Made by a program: the position numbers and the translations under genes. The notes under the pieces are model-generated. The model ran no database searches. It saw only the letters and a program-made list of their open reading frames with translations, and had not been told where the DNA came from. DNA of 17,483 nucleotides from Acidobacteriota bacterium (GTDB lineage Bacteria > Acidobacteriota > Thermoanaerobaculia > Multivoradales > UBA5704), in the NCBI GenBank assembly GCA_003223675.1, contig QHVW01000212.1, positions 1 to 17,483 on the forward strand, written 5' to 3'. Positions 9,123 through 16,830 of this stretch are shown here, piece by piece. Numbering within the stretch: the stretch's first letter is position 1; the number at the start of each line of letters is the position of its first letter.

Positions 9123-9976
9123 TTAGGAATTCTTCAGACGCTCAAGCTCTGCCCGGATCCGGACAAGCTCGGCTTCGGCGGCCTTCCGGGCTTCGATCTC
9201 GCTTTGCGCCCGCTCCTCGGCTTCCTTTGCTGCCTCTTCCCAGGTGAGCAGCCGCTTGCCGGGCACCTCTTTGATGACGAGAGGCTTCCGTCCATCTTCA
9301 GCCACGCCAAAGAGGAGACCTGTGGTTGCGGAGCGGAGAAGTCCGCGATAATCCGGCACGATCCGGCCATAGCGTCCATCCGCACCCAAGCGGTAGCCGG
9401 TCAGCAGGAGGCGGTCCTGGGTATACGAGCTGGGCGGATCGTAGATCAGGTACTCCTGAATCCCGGCCCGTTCGTAGACCGGGACCTTTCTCTCATAGTC
9501 GAGGCGCCGGGTCTCTGGACCTTGTTTTCGTAGTCGTTGCGGCGGGTCTCCGCGTCCTTCGAGGAGACCACCTCGATGATCAGGCAGGGCCGGGTCCCCT
9601 CCTTCTGGACGTCGAAGCTTTCCCGTTCTTTGTGCTTGTCGCGGATCTTCGGGATGACGGCCACGTCCGGGGACGGCTCGGACAACTTCGGAATCCCCCA
9701 GATCATCTTCAAGTCACCGGTGATCTTGATGTCCTCCCGCGAGTCGAAGTGACGCTTCAGGAGACGGAACAGCCAGTTCACCAGCTCGAAATGCTTGTCG
9801 CTCTGAGTCACCTGGTCTCCGAGCTGGGGGTCGAGAAGGTCGTCCGGCGTCAGGGGGATCTGTTGATCGACGATCCTGCCGTCGGGCAGGCGGACCGATA
9901 TCCACCGCGATCCGTAGAAGAACGGATCGTCATCCAGCACCCCGCCGGCTGGCTGCTTGCGGACGGGATCAGCCAT
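9123..9976 (-). pseudogene. Uma2-family (PD-(D/E)XK) putative nuclease, frameshifted at an internal duplication
   Basis: The first part (9976 down to about 9516) starts at ATG M-A-D-P and holds the Uma2 core: PSPDVAVIP (D104), CLIIEVVSS (E135) and ETRRNDYENKV (K152). That frame then runs into unrelated residues and stops. A different frame, from 9515 down to TAA at 9125-9123, carries the expected rest: ETRRLDYERKVPVYERAG, then Q-E-Y-L-I-Y-D-P-P, RIVPDYRG, and an Ala/Glu-rich coiled-coil tail typical of these proteins. The two frames meet at an imperfect 35-bp duplication (9483-9550). Removing 35 bp would give exactly 819 nt, a 272-codon gene. Uma2 proteins are restriction-endonuclease-like and of poorly known role. 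Base composition looks less GC-rich than the neighbours, hinting at transfer. Causes could be recombination between two Uma2 genes, or a sequencing or assembly error. Confidence 0.8.
9483..9550 (-). repeat. 35-bp-spaced imperfect duplication of the Uma2 ETRRxDYExKV coding motif
   Basis: Copy 1 (9518-9550) encodes ETRRNDYENKV and copy 2 (9483-9515) encodes ETRRLDYERKV in another frame, separated by 2 bases. By eye, 26 of 33 bases match. The copies are too diverged for a fresh slippage event. The pattern instead suggests two different Uma2 genes joined at a shared motif. Confidence 0.8.
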
Positions 9977-9982
9977 GGAGAG

Positions 9983-10013
9983 AGTATAGACGAGATCGCC
10001 GGGCGGTAGTCAA
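9983..10013 (-). promoter_or_regulatory. Candidate leaderless promoter of the Uma2 gene
   Basis: On the - strand TTGACT (10013-10008) and TATACT (9988-9983) are 19 bp apart. TATACT ends 6 nt before the ATG at 9976, so transcription would begin at or next to the start codon. No Shine-Dalgarno is present, consistent with leaderless translation. The -35 overlaps the TGA stop of the upstream DUF2520 gene. Confidence 0.4.
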
Positions 10014-10861
10014 TTCTTCTTCATTTCGGCGATTTCGGCGACCTGGGCCTGCCGGCGGGTCTCCCGAACCAGAGACTCCGCCAGCGCGAGCTTCTCCGGG
10101 GCGAGGACCCGCAGCGCCTCGAAATGGCGCTCCAGGGTGGCCTGGTCGCCGCGGGCGGCGGGGCCGGTGATGGCCGTGCCGAGCGGCCTTCTCTCGTCGA
10201 GAGCGCGGGCGGCGCCGGCCAGGGCCCCGCGGGCGAGCTCCAGGTAGCCCCGGATCACCGCCTCCGGCAGGCTCAAGCTTCCGGCGATCTCGGCGGCGGC
10301 GGCCAGGAGGGTGGTCACTCCGCCGGCCGCCAGGGTGGCCGCGAAGTGGTAGAGCGGCCGCGCATCGGCCGGCACCTCGGCGGCGACCGCCCCCCAGGCG
10401 GCGGCCAGGCGGCAGGCCAGCTCCTGCGCCTCGGCGTCGCCGTCCACGGCGAAGAAGATCCCCCGCGCCTCGGCCGGATCGGGGAGCGGCTGGGGGAAGG
10501 CCTTGAGCGGATGGAGCGAGCCGGTCTTCGATCCCGCTTCCCGCAGGGGAGCGAGCGCCGAGGCGTCCAGGCTCCCCGAGGTGTGGAGGACGACCCGCGC
10601 CTGGGGGCGGCCGGCGAGCCGCGCCGCCACCTCCCGCACCGCCGGGTCTCCCACCGCGATCAGGAGGAGGTTCTGGCCGCCGGTGGCGAGATCGTCGAGG
10701 TCCACGAGGGGAGGGCCGTCCGGCCACGCCGCCCGTCCGGGATGCCGGCTGGCGATCCGGACCAGCTCCGCTCCCGCCGCCATGGCCCAGCGCGCCAGGC
10801 TCGATCCGACCCGGCCGGCGCCGGCCACGGAGAAGCGGAGACCCGCCAGGGGAGCGCTCAC
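10010..10861 (-). CDS. Rossmann-fold plus DUF2520 domain protein (putative NAD(P)-dependent oxidoreductase)
   Basis: 283 residues. The N-terminal Rossmann fold begins with S-V-A-G-A-G-R-V-G (dinucleotide loop GAGRVG at 14-19) and runs to about 125, including NLLLIAVGDPAVREVAA and VLHTSGSLDA. The conserved S-L-H-P-L-K-A-F-P follows. The helical DUF2520 domain (about 130-265) contains ARPLYHFAATLAAGG and TAITGPAARGD. The family resembles ketopantoate and hydroxyacid reductases, but its substrate is unknown and I assign none. The start is GTG (10861). An AGGAGG at 10882-10877 lies 15 nt away, unusually far, and no in-frame start lies between. The gene is transcribed divergently from hrcA. The Uma2 pseudogene follows 33 nt downstream. 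Confidence 0.88.
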   Translation of the reverse strand: MSAPLAGLRFSVAGAGRVGSSLARWAMAAGAELVRIASRHPGRAAWPDGPPLVDLDDLATGGQNLLLIAVGDPAVREVAARLAGRPQARVVLHTSGSLDASALAPLREAGSKTGSLHPLKAFPQPLPDPAEARGIFFAVDGDAEAQELACRLAAAWGAVAAEVPADARPLYHFAATLAAGGVTTLLAAAAEIAGSLSLPEAVIRGYLELARGALAGAARALDERRPLGTAITGPAARGDQATLERHFEALRVLAPEKLALAESLVRETRRQAQVAEIAEMKKN

Positions 10862-10943
10862 GGTGCTACGATAGCCCCTCCTTTCCGGGCTGGCAAGAAG
10901 ATACGAATCCCCCTTGTTATCAGTGGTTTAAGGGATAGCCACC

Positions 10944-10972
10944 TTGACATGGAAGAGCCGGGAGGGTATTCT
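10944..10972 (+). promoter_or_regulatory. Sigma-70 promoter of the hrcA-dnaK heat-shock cluster
   Basis: TTGACA (10944-10949), a 17-bp spacer and TATTCT (10967-10972). The predicted start, near 10979, falls inside the CIRCE element, so HrcA binding would block initiation directly. Confidence 0.85.
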
Positions 10973-10975
10973 TCG

Positions 10976-11002
10976 TTAGCACTCTCATGGCGAGAGTGCT
11001 AA
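10976..11002 (+). promoter_or_regulatory. CIRCE operator (HrcA binding site)
   Basis: TTAGCACTC (10976-10984), 9 nt, GAGTGCTAA (10994-11002): a perfect match to the canonical CIRCE inverted repeat. HrcA is known to bind it and repress, with repression lifted when GroEL/unfolded protein levels change. It is the only CIRCE seen in the window and controls the gene for its own repressor. Confidence 0.98.
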
Positions 11003-11022
11003 TTCCTCGGGACCGTCAAGCC

Positions 11023-12087
11023 ATGCCGGACGCCAGAGATCAGGCCACGCTGAGCGCGCGGGATCGCGAGATCCTGAAGGACGTGATCCTGACCTATATC
11101 CTGAGCGCCGAGCCGGTCAGCTCGCGCTCGGTGGCGAAGCACAACTTCGGCCTCTCCGCGGCCACCATCCGCAACGTCATGGCCGACCTGGAGGAGTGGG
11201 GCTACCTGATGCAGCCGCACACCTCGGCCGGCCGGGTGCCCACGGCGGCGGCCTACCACCTGTTCATCCAGTCAATGATGGAGAACCGCGCGGTGCCCGC
11301 CAGGGAGCGGCGCTACATCCAGGAGAACCTGCGGGTGGGCGGCGCCGACCAGCTCCTCGGCACGGCGTCGCACCTGCTCTCCGAGCTGTCGAGCCAGGTG
11401 GGGGTGGTGGTCACGCCGGCCATCGGCGAGACGGTGCTCAAGGCGATCGACTTCGTGCCGGTCTCCGGCCGCAAGATCCTCTGCGTGGTGGTCTCCTCGA
11501 CCGGGTTCATCGACAACAAGGTGATCGAGACCGAGGAGGAGGTCGGGCGCGAGGAGCTGGTGCGCATCTCCAACTATCTGACGGAGAATTTCGCCGGCCT
11601 CACCCTGCGCGAGATCCGCGAGCGGCTGGTGCGCATGATGGTCGAGGAGAAGGCGCAGATGGACCGCATGCTGGCGCGCACGATCGAGCTGGCCCAGGCC
11701 GGCCTCGCCGCCGACGGCGCGCCGGGCGTGGTGGTGGACGGCACCTCGATGCTGCTCGCCAAGCCCGAGATGGCGGACGTGCAGCGGGTGCGCCGGATGA
11801 TCGACGCCTTCGCCGACAAGGCACGGCTGGTACGCATCCTGAATCGGTGCATCCAGGGAGGCGGCGTGCGGGTGCTGATCGGCGCCGACTGCGAGCTCAC
11901 CTCGGACCTGGAGCTGAGCGTGGTGGCGACCCCGTACGGCGCCGGCGAGCGCCCGCTCGGCACCCTCGGCATCCTGGGCCCTTCGCGCATGGACTACGAG
12001 ACGATCATCCCGCTCGTCCACTTCCTGGGCGAGACCCTGAGCCGGGCCCTCGCCGAGGCCTTCTCGAGCGATCCCGACCGGAGATGA
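11023..12087 (+). CDS. hrcA: Heat-inducible transcription repressor HrcA
   Basis: 354 residues from ATG 11023. The N-terminal winged helix is clear: ILKDVILTYI, EPVSSRSV, GLSAATIRNVMADLEEWGYL and HTSAGRVPTAAAYHLFI (about 10-95). The GAF-like and inserted dimerisation domains follow, with VSSTGFIDNKVI, REIRERL, and C-terminal G-I-L-G-P-S-R-M-D-Y-E. HrcA represses CIRCE-bearing operons. An in-frame ATG at 10987 would add 12 residues, but it lies in the CIRCE spacer a few bases after the expected transcription start, so 11023 is preferred. No clear Shine-Dalgarno precedes either, so the start is moderately certain. The gene heads the hrcA-grpE-dnaK-dnaJ cluster, giving negative autoregulation. 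Confidence 0.96.
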   Translation: MPDARDQATLSARDREILKDVILTYILSAEPVSSRSVAKHNFGLSAATIRNVMADLEEWGYLMQPHTSAGRVPTAAAYHLFIQSMMENRAVPARERRYIQENLRVGGADQLLGTASHLLSELSSQVGVVVTPAIGETVLKAIDFVPVSGRKILCVVVSSTGFIDNKVIETEEEVGREELVRISNYLTENFAGLTLREIRERLVRMMVEEKAQMDRMLARTIELAQAGLAADGAPGVVVDGTSMLLAKPEMADVQRVRRMIDAFADKARLVRILNRCIQGGGVRVLIGADCELTSDLELSVVATPYGAGERPLGTLGILGPSRMDYETIIPLVHFLGETLSRALAEAFSSDPDRR

Positions 12088-12151
12088 TGCCCGAGCGACC
12101 CCCATTCCTTTATATTTGAGACCGGAAAGACCACGAGAGCGAGGATGGAGA

Positions 12152-12832
12152 ATGGCAGACGATATGCGAAACGCGGGCGACGCCCCTGAGGTGGCGCTCG
12201 ATCTGGACGATCAGACGACGGATCTCGAGGCCGCCATGCGCGATGCGGTGGCGGCGGTCGAGGGGGTGGAATCCGGCAACCGCGGGGGGGACGCCCCCGC
12301 CGCGAGCGACCCGGCCGGCACCGCGGAGATCGCGAAGCTCCGCCAGGAGATCGCGGAGCTCCGCGACCGCTCGGTGCGCACCCTGGCGGACTTCGACAAC
12401 TACCGCAAGCGCGCCGAGCGCGAGCGCCAGGAGATGAGGAAGTACGCGCTCATCGAGCCGGTCCGCGAGCTGCTGACCGTGGCGGACAACCTCGACCTGG
12501 CGCTCTCGGCCCAGGGGTCGGCGGAGGACCTCAAGCGCGGTGTCGAGATGATCCACCGCCAGATGACCGACCTGCTGCGCCGCTTCGGGGCCGTCGAGGT
12601 GCCGGCGGTGGGGCAGCCGTTCGACCCCACCCTGCACGAGGCGGTGTCGCGCGAGGAGAGCCGCGACGTGAAGGTGCCCACCGTGGTCGCCGAGCTGCGG
12701 CGCGGCTACAAGATGCACGACCGGCTGGTGCGGCCGTCCATGGTGAAGGTCGCGGTCCCCGCCGAGGCCGCCGCCGCGAGCTCGGAAGGCTCGCAGGGGC
12801 CGGCGGGCGGGGAGGAGGGGCCGGCGCTGTAG
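12152..12832 (+). CDS. grpE: Nucleotide exchange factor GrpE
   Basis: 226 residues. GrpE releases ADP from DnaK and resets its substrate cycle. An acidic, Ala/Asp-rich N-terminus (1-60) precedes the long dimer helix: EIAKLRQEIAELRDRSVRTLADFDNYRKRAE in segments, then EPVRELLTVADNLDLAL. The beta-wing domain that touches DnaK has FDPTLHEAV and GYKMHDRLVRPSMVKVA. A Gly/Glu-rich tail ends the protein. ATG 12152 has GAGG 7 nt upstream; the frame also extends upstream to a TTG at 12116, which has no better signal. The gap to hrcA is 64 nt. The gap to dnaK is 175 nt and holds the palindromic repeat. Confidence 0.96.
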   Translation: MADDMRNAGDAPEVALDLDDQTTDLEAAMRDAVAAVEGVESGNRGGDAPAASDPAGTAEIAKLRQEIAELRDRSVRTLADFDNYRKRAERERQEMRKYALIEPVRELLTVADNLDLALSAQGSAEDLKRGVEMIHRQMTDLLRRFGAVEVPAVGQPFDPTLHEAVSREESRDVKVPTVVAELRRGYKMHDRLVRPSMVKVAVPAEAAAASSEGSQGPAGGEEGPAL

Positions 12833-12863
12833 GGGCCCCTCTCACCAACCAGAACGGATTTTT

Positions 12864-12954
12864 GTAGGGGCGGCCCTGCGTGGCCGCCCTGGGTGGGAGG
12901 GAATCATCGATCGGCCGCCCCCCTCCCAGGGCGGCCACGCAGGGCCGCCCCTAC
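12864..12954. repeat. Long palindromic (MITE-like) repeat between grpE and dnaK
   Basis: The left arm 12864-12893 and right arm 12925-12954 are perfectly complementary over 30 bp; the arm begins GTAGGGGCGGCCCTGCGTGG. A further GGGAGGG/CCCTCCC pairing (12895-12901 with 12921-12927) extends the stem past a small bulge, leaving about a 19-nt loop. ACGGATT occurs at both edges (12854-12860 and 12953-12959), like a target-site duplication, though the right copy overlaps the arm end. Its arms resemble repetitive palindromes seen scattered in other GC-rich genomes (from memory, unverified). As RNA it would be a very stable hairpin between the two genes. Confidence 0.85.
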
Positions 12955-12973
12955 GGATTCTTCTCAAACCGCG

Positions 12974-12979
12974 TACAAT
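12974..12979 (+). promoter_or_regulatory. Possible -10 of an internal dnaK promoter
   Basis: TACAAT lies 28 nt before the dnaK ATG, in an AT-richer stretch. No good -35 is visible at 17 bp; that position falls within the right arm of the palindromic repeat. No CIRCE is associated. Confidence 0.35.
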
Positions 12980-13007
12980 AAGGCAGTTTCTTCGGCCGTT
13001 ATCGCTT

Positions 13008-14843
13008 ATGAGCAAGATCCTCGGCATCGACCTGGGTACGACGAACAGTTGCGCCGCGATCGTGGAGGCCACCGTGCCGGTGGTGCTGGCGAACCGCGAG
13101 GGGAGCCGCACGACCGCGTCCATCGTGGCCTTCTCGGAGGAGGGGGACCGCCTGGTGGGGCAGATCGCCAAGCGCCAGGCGATCACCAACCCCCAGAACA
13201 CCGTCTTCGCGGTCAAGCGCCTGATCGGCCGCAAGTTCCGCGATCCGCAGATCGACCGGGCGCGGAGCATCCTTCCCTACACCCTGGTCGAGGCGGTCAA
13301 CGGCGACCTCAAGATCGAGATCCGCGACCGCCAGTACAGCCCGGAGGAGATCTCGGCCCTGGTGCTGCGCGAGGTCAAGGAGTTCGTCGAGGAGCAGCTC
13401 CAGGAGGAGGTGCGCGAGGCGGTGATCACCGTCCCCGCCTACTTCAACGACTCGCAGCGCCAGGCCACCAAGGACGCCGGCAAGATCGCCGGCCTGGACG
13501 TGGTGCGCATCCTCAACGAGCCCACCGCCGCCGCGCTCGCCTACGGGCTCGACCAGCCGGCCGGGGGCAAGGGCGCCAGCACGATCGCCGTCTACGACCT
13601 GGGCGGCGGCACGTTCGACATCTCGATCCTCCAGCTCTCGCAGGGGATCTTCGAGGTGCGCTCGACCTCGGGCGACACCTATCTCGGCGGCGAGGACTTC
13701 GACCAGCGGATCATGGATTGGCTGATGGCGGGCTTCGAGGAGGAGACCGGGATCGACCTGCGCGAGGACCGCATGGCCCTCCAGCGGCTCAAGGAGGCGG
13801 CGGAGCGCGCCAAGTGCGAGCTCTCCGCCACCGAGGAGACGTCGATCAACCTGCCGTTCATCTCGGCCGACCGCACCGGCCCGCGCCACCTCGCCCGCAC
13901 CCTCGCCCGGCCGCAGTTCGAGGATCTGGTGCGCGACCTGGTCGAGCGCACCGAGGGCCCCTGCCGCGACGCCCTCGCCGGCGCCGGCCTGCGCGCCGAC
14001 CAGATCGACGAGGTGCTGCTGGTGGGCGGCCAGACCCGCACGCCGATGGTGGCCCAGGCGGTGGAGCGGATCTTCGGCCGCCGCCCCAACCGCGAGATCA
14101 ACCCGGACGAGGTGGTCGCCATGGGCGCCGCCATCCAGGGGGGCATCCTGCGCGGCGACATCAAGGACCTGGTGCTGCTCGACATCACCCCCCTGTCGCT
14201 CGGCGTCGAGACGCAAGGGGGGCTGTTCACCAAGCTGATCGAGCGCAACTCGACGATCCCCACCAAGAACACGCAGATCTTCACCACCGTGGTGGACAAC
14301 CAGAGCACGGTGCAGATCCACGTGGTCCAGGGGGAGCGCCAGCTCGCGATGGAGAACAAGTCGCTCGGCCGTTTCGAGCTGGTGGGAATCCCGCCCGCCC
14401 CGCGCGGCGTTCCGCAGATCGAGGTGACCTTCGCCATCGACTCGAACGGCATCGTCAACGTATCGGCGCGGGACATGGCGACCAACCTCTCGCAGAGCAT
14501 CCAGATCAACCCGGCGGGCGGGCTCTCCGAAGCCGAGGTCCAGCGGCTGATCGACGAGGCGGACCGCAACTCGCAGGCCGACCTCGAGCGCCGCGAGCTC
14601 CGCCAGCTCAAGAACCGCCTGGAGGGGCTGATCTACAGCAACGACCGCGTCTTCGTCCAGTTCCGCGACGTGCTGCAGGACGGGGACGTCAAGCGGATCC
14701 AGGAGGCTCTGATGCAGGCGCGCGTGGCGCTCAACACCGAAAAGCGCGCCGATCTGGAGGCCGCGATCTACGATCTGAACACCGTCTCCCGCACCCTCTC
14801 CGACGTGATGCTCACTCGGGCGGGCGGCTCCGGCCTGGGGTGA
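13008..14843 (+). CDS. dnaK: Molecular chaperone DnaK (Hsp70)
   Basis: 611 residues. DnaK binds exposed hydrophobic segments in an ATP-driven cycle with DnaJ and GrpE. ATPase motifs: GIDLGTTNSC (6-15), VPAYFNDSQRQATKDAG, NEPTAAALAYGLD, Y-D-L-G-G-G-T-F-D (196-204) and VLLVGGQTRTP. The interdomain linker is D-L-V-L-L-D-I-T-P-L-S-L-G. The substrate domain has LIERNSTIPTK, GIPPAPRGVPQIEVTF and NGIVNVSA, then the helical lid. The Gram-negative-type segment RKFRDPQIDRARSILPY is present. The protein ends at A-G-G-S-G-L-G shortly after the lid, without the acidic EEV-type C-terminal tail common in DnaK. ATG 13008 is fixed by homology; no Shine-Dalgarno is evident. dnaJ begins 13 nt after the stop. 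Confidence 0.98.
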   Translation: MSKILGIDLGTTNSCAAIVEATVPVVLANREGSRTTASIVAFSEEGDRLVGQIAKRQAITNPQNTVFAVKRLIGRKFRDPQIDRARSILPYTLVEAVNGDLKIEIRDRQYSPEEISALVLREVKEFVEEQLQEEVREAVITVPAYFNDSQRQATKDAGKIAGLDVVRILNEPTAAALAYGLDQPAGGKGASTIAVYDLGGGTFDISILQLSQGIFEVRSTSGDTYLGGEDFDQRIMDWLMAGFEEETGIDLREDRMALQRLKEAAERAKCELSATEETSINLPFISADRTGPRHLARTLARPQFEDLVRDLVERTEGPCRDALAGAGLRADQIDEVLLVGGQTRTPMVAQAVERIFGRRPNREINPDEVVAMGAAIQGGILRGDIKDLVLLDITPLSLGVETQGGLFTKLIERNSTIPTKNTQIFTTVVDNQSTVQIHVVQGERQLAMENKSLGRFELVGIPPAPRGVPQIEVTFAIDSNGIVNVSARDMATNLSQSIQINPAGGLSEAEVQRLIDEADRNSQADLERRELRQLKNRLEGLIYSNDRVFVQFRDVLQDGDVKRIQEALMQARVALNTEKRADLEAAIYDLNTVSRTLSDVMLTRAGGSGLG

Positions 14844-14856
14844 AAGGTTAGAAGGA

Positions 14857-15969
14857 ATGGCGAAACGCGATTACTACGAGGTGCTGGCGGTGACCAAGAC
14901 CGCCTCCCAGCAGGAGATCAAGTCGGCCTACCGCAAGATCGCGGTGCGCGATCATCCGGACAAGAACCCGGGGGACAAGGAGGCCGAGGAGCGCTTCAAG
15001 GAGGCGGCCGAGGCCTACGCCGTGCTCTCCGACGCCGACAAGCGGGCGCGCTACGACCGCTTCGGCCATCAGGGAGTGTCGGGCGCGGGGGCGGGCGGGT
15101 TCGATCCCACGATCTTCGCCGACTTCTCCGACATCCTCGGCGACCTCTTCGGCTTCGGCGGCGCCGGCCGGCGGGGGGGCGCCAATGGGATGACCCGCGG
15201 GGCCGACCTGCGCTACGACCTGACGCTGACCTTCGAGGAGGCGGCCTTCGGCACCGAGACGACGCTCAGGATCCCGCGCCTGGAGAGCTGCCCCAAGTGC
15301 TCGGGGAGCGGCAGCGCCAACGGCGCGCCCCCCGCGGTCTGCCAGGCGTGCGGCGGCCGGGGACAGGTGCGCTTCACCCAGGGGTTCTTCACGGTCGCCC
15401 GTACCTGCCCGCAATGCCAGGGGGAGGGGCGGGTGATCAGCGATCCCTGCACCGAGTGCCGGGGCGAGGGGCGGGTGGAGGAGGAGCGCTCGATCACGGT
15501 CAAGATCCCGGCCGGCGTCGACACCGGCGCCCGTCTGCGGCTCGCGGGCGAGGGGGAGCACGGCCGCCGGGGCGGCCCTCCCGGAGACCTCTACGTGGTG
15601 CTCCAGGTCCGTCCGCACAAGCAGTTCCGCCGCGACGGCTCGACGGTGCTGTCGCGGGCCACGATCAGCTATCCGCAGGCGGTGCTGGGCTCCTCGATCG
15701 AGGTGGATACCCTGCACGGCAAGTCGACGCTCGACATCCCCGCGGGCACCCAGCACGGGCGGGACTTCCGCCTCCGCGGCCAGGGGATCCCCCGTCTCGA
15801 CGGCGCCGGCAAGGGGGACCACGTGGTCTCCGTGGAGGTCGAGGTGCCGCAGCCGCGCGATCTCTCCCCCGAGGAGCTGCAGCTTCTCCGCCGCCTCGCC
15901 GAGCTCGGCGGCCATCCGGTGAAGGAGGAGAAGGGGGTCATCGAGCGGGTGAAGAATCTGTTTGGCTAA
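14857..15969 (+). CDS. dnaJ: Co-chaperone DnaJ (Hsp40)
   Basis: 370 residues, full length. DnaJ delivers substrates to DnaK and stimulates its ATPase. The J domain (1-70) has HPD at 33-35 in R-D-H-P-D-K-N. A Gly/Phe-rich region follows (about 76-112, with FADFSDILGDLFGFGG). Four zinc-binding repeats lie at about 145-212: CPKCSGSG, CQACGGRG, CPQCQGEG and CTECRGEG. The substrate-binding C-terminal domains have VKIPAGVDTGARLRLAGEGE, GDLYVVLQV and T-L-D-I-P-A-G-T-Q-H-G. Translation initiation is by AAAGG (14843-14847), overlapping the dnaK stop, with GAAGGA abutting the ATG. All key residues are intact. Confidence 0.98.
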   Translation: MAKRDYYEVLAVTKTASQQEIKSAYRKIAVRDHPDKNPGDKEAEERFKEAAEAYAVLSDADKRARYDRFGHQGVSGAGAGGFDPTIFADFSDILGDLFGFGGAGRRGGANGMTRGADLRYDLTLTFEEAAFGTETTLRIPRLESCPKCSGSGSANGAPPAVCQACGGRGQVRFTQGFFTVARTCPQCQGEGRVISDPCTECRGEGRVEEERSITVKIPAGVDTGARLRLAGEGEHGRRGGPPGDLYVVLQVRPHKQFRRDGSTVLSRATISYPQAVLGSSIEVDTLHGKSTLDIPAGTQHGRDFRLRGQGIPRLDGAGKGDHVVSVEVEVPQPRDLSPEELQLLRRLAELGGHPVKEEKGVIERVKNLFG

Positions 15970-15999
15970 AGCGGCCGCGTGCGGACGCGTTGAGATCAA

Positions 16000-16821
16000 T
16001 TGCCGCACCTCCGGCGCATCTACGCCCTCCCTCCCGACCTGGAGGAATCCGCCGTCGCCTTTTTGTGGATGGCGGGCACGCTCGGGGTGCAATCCACGAC
16101 CGATGCGGATGGCCGGGTCCGCCTGGAGGCCTGGTTCCCCCTGGAGTCTGAGCCGGCGGAGAGGCTCCCCGGCGTGGAGCTGGAGCGGGAGGAGACCGTC
16201 CCCGACACCGACTGGTTCGCGGCCTGGCGGGAGCGGGCCCGGCCGTTCCCGGTGGGACGGACCCTCTTTCTTGATCCCCGAGAACCGGACGATGCCCCGT
16301 TCGAGGCTCCGGAAGGAAGGCGTCTGCTCCGCCTGCCCGCCCGCGCCGCCTTCGGCACCGGCAGCCACGAATCCACCGCGCTCGCCCTGGAGCTGCTGGA
16401 GGACGCGGACCTCCAGGGCCGGCGGGTGCTCGATGTGGGCACCGGCACCGGCGTCCTGGCCTTCGCGGCCCTGGCGCTCGGCGCGGCATCGGTGACCGGC
16501 TTCGATCTCGACCCCGCCGCCCCCTTCCACGCCCGGGACAACAGCGCCCTGAACGGTCTCCACCCCCGCCTCTTCGCCGGCCGGCTGGCGGCGGTCCGCC
16601 AGCGCCCGCTTTTCGACCTGGCCCTGGTCAACGTGGTGCCCGAGCAGATCCTCCCCGAGATGCCCGGCCTCGTCCGCCTCCTGCGGCCCGGAGGCGAGGC
16701 GATCCTCTCGGGCATCCTCCAGGAGAGGGGGCGCCAGGTGCTCGACCGCATGCGCGGGTTGGGCTTCATCGAGAAGGACCGGCGGGAGGCGGGGGACTGG
16801 GTGGCGTTCCGGGTGGGATAG
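16000..16821 (+). CDS. prmA: Ribosomal protein L11 methyltransferase
   Basis: 273 residues, somewhat short for PrmA. The enzyme trimethylates ribosomal protein L11 using S-adenosylmethionine. The N-terminal L11-recognition domain contains W-F-A-A-W-R-E-R-A-R-P-F-P-V-G. Then come R-A-A-F-G-T-G-S-H-E-S-T (FGTGSHEST from 118), motif I V-L-D-V-G-T-G-T-G-V-L-A (from 143), D-L-D-P-A-A and L-V-N-V-V-P-E-Q-I, where N-I-L is more usual. The start is TTG at 16000, 9 nt after an in-frame TGA at 15991; the conserved N-terminal sequence begins right there, so no later start fits. The gene lies 30 nt after dnaJ in the same direction, a placement of prmA and rsmE after dnaJ known in several phyla. Confidence 0.92.
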   Translation: MPHLRRIYALPPDLEESAVAFLWMAGTLGVQSTTDADGRVRLEAWFPLESEPAERLPGVELEREETVPDTDWFAAWRERARPFPVGRTLFLDPREPDDAPFEAPEGRRLLRLPARAAFGTGSHESTALALELLEDADLQGRRVLDVGTGTGVLAFAALALGAASVTGFDLDPAAPFHARDNSALNGLHPRLFAGRLAAVRQRPLFDLALVNVVPEQILPEMPGLVRLLRPGGEAILSGILQERGRQVLDRMRGLGFIEKDRREAGDWVAFRVG

Positions 16822-16830
16822 GATTTCGCC

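Noticed and set aside
12111..12116. TATATT as a -10 for a grpE promoter
   Set aside because: No -35 is found at a workable distance, and grpE fits read-through from hrcA.
12893..14851. 652-codon open frame on + in another dnaK frame
   Set aside because: It starts inside the palindromic repeat and is an Arg/Pro/Gly-rich shadow of dnaK.
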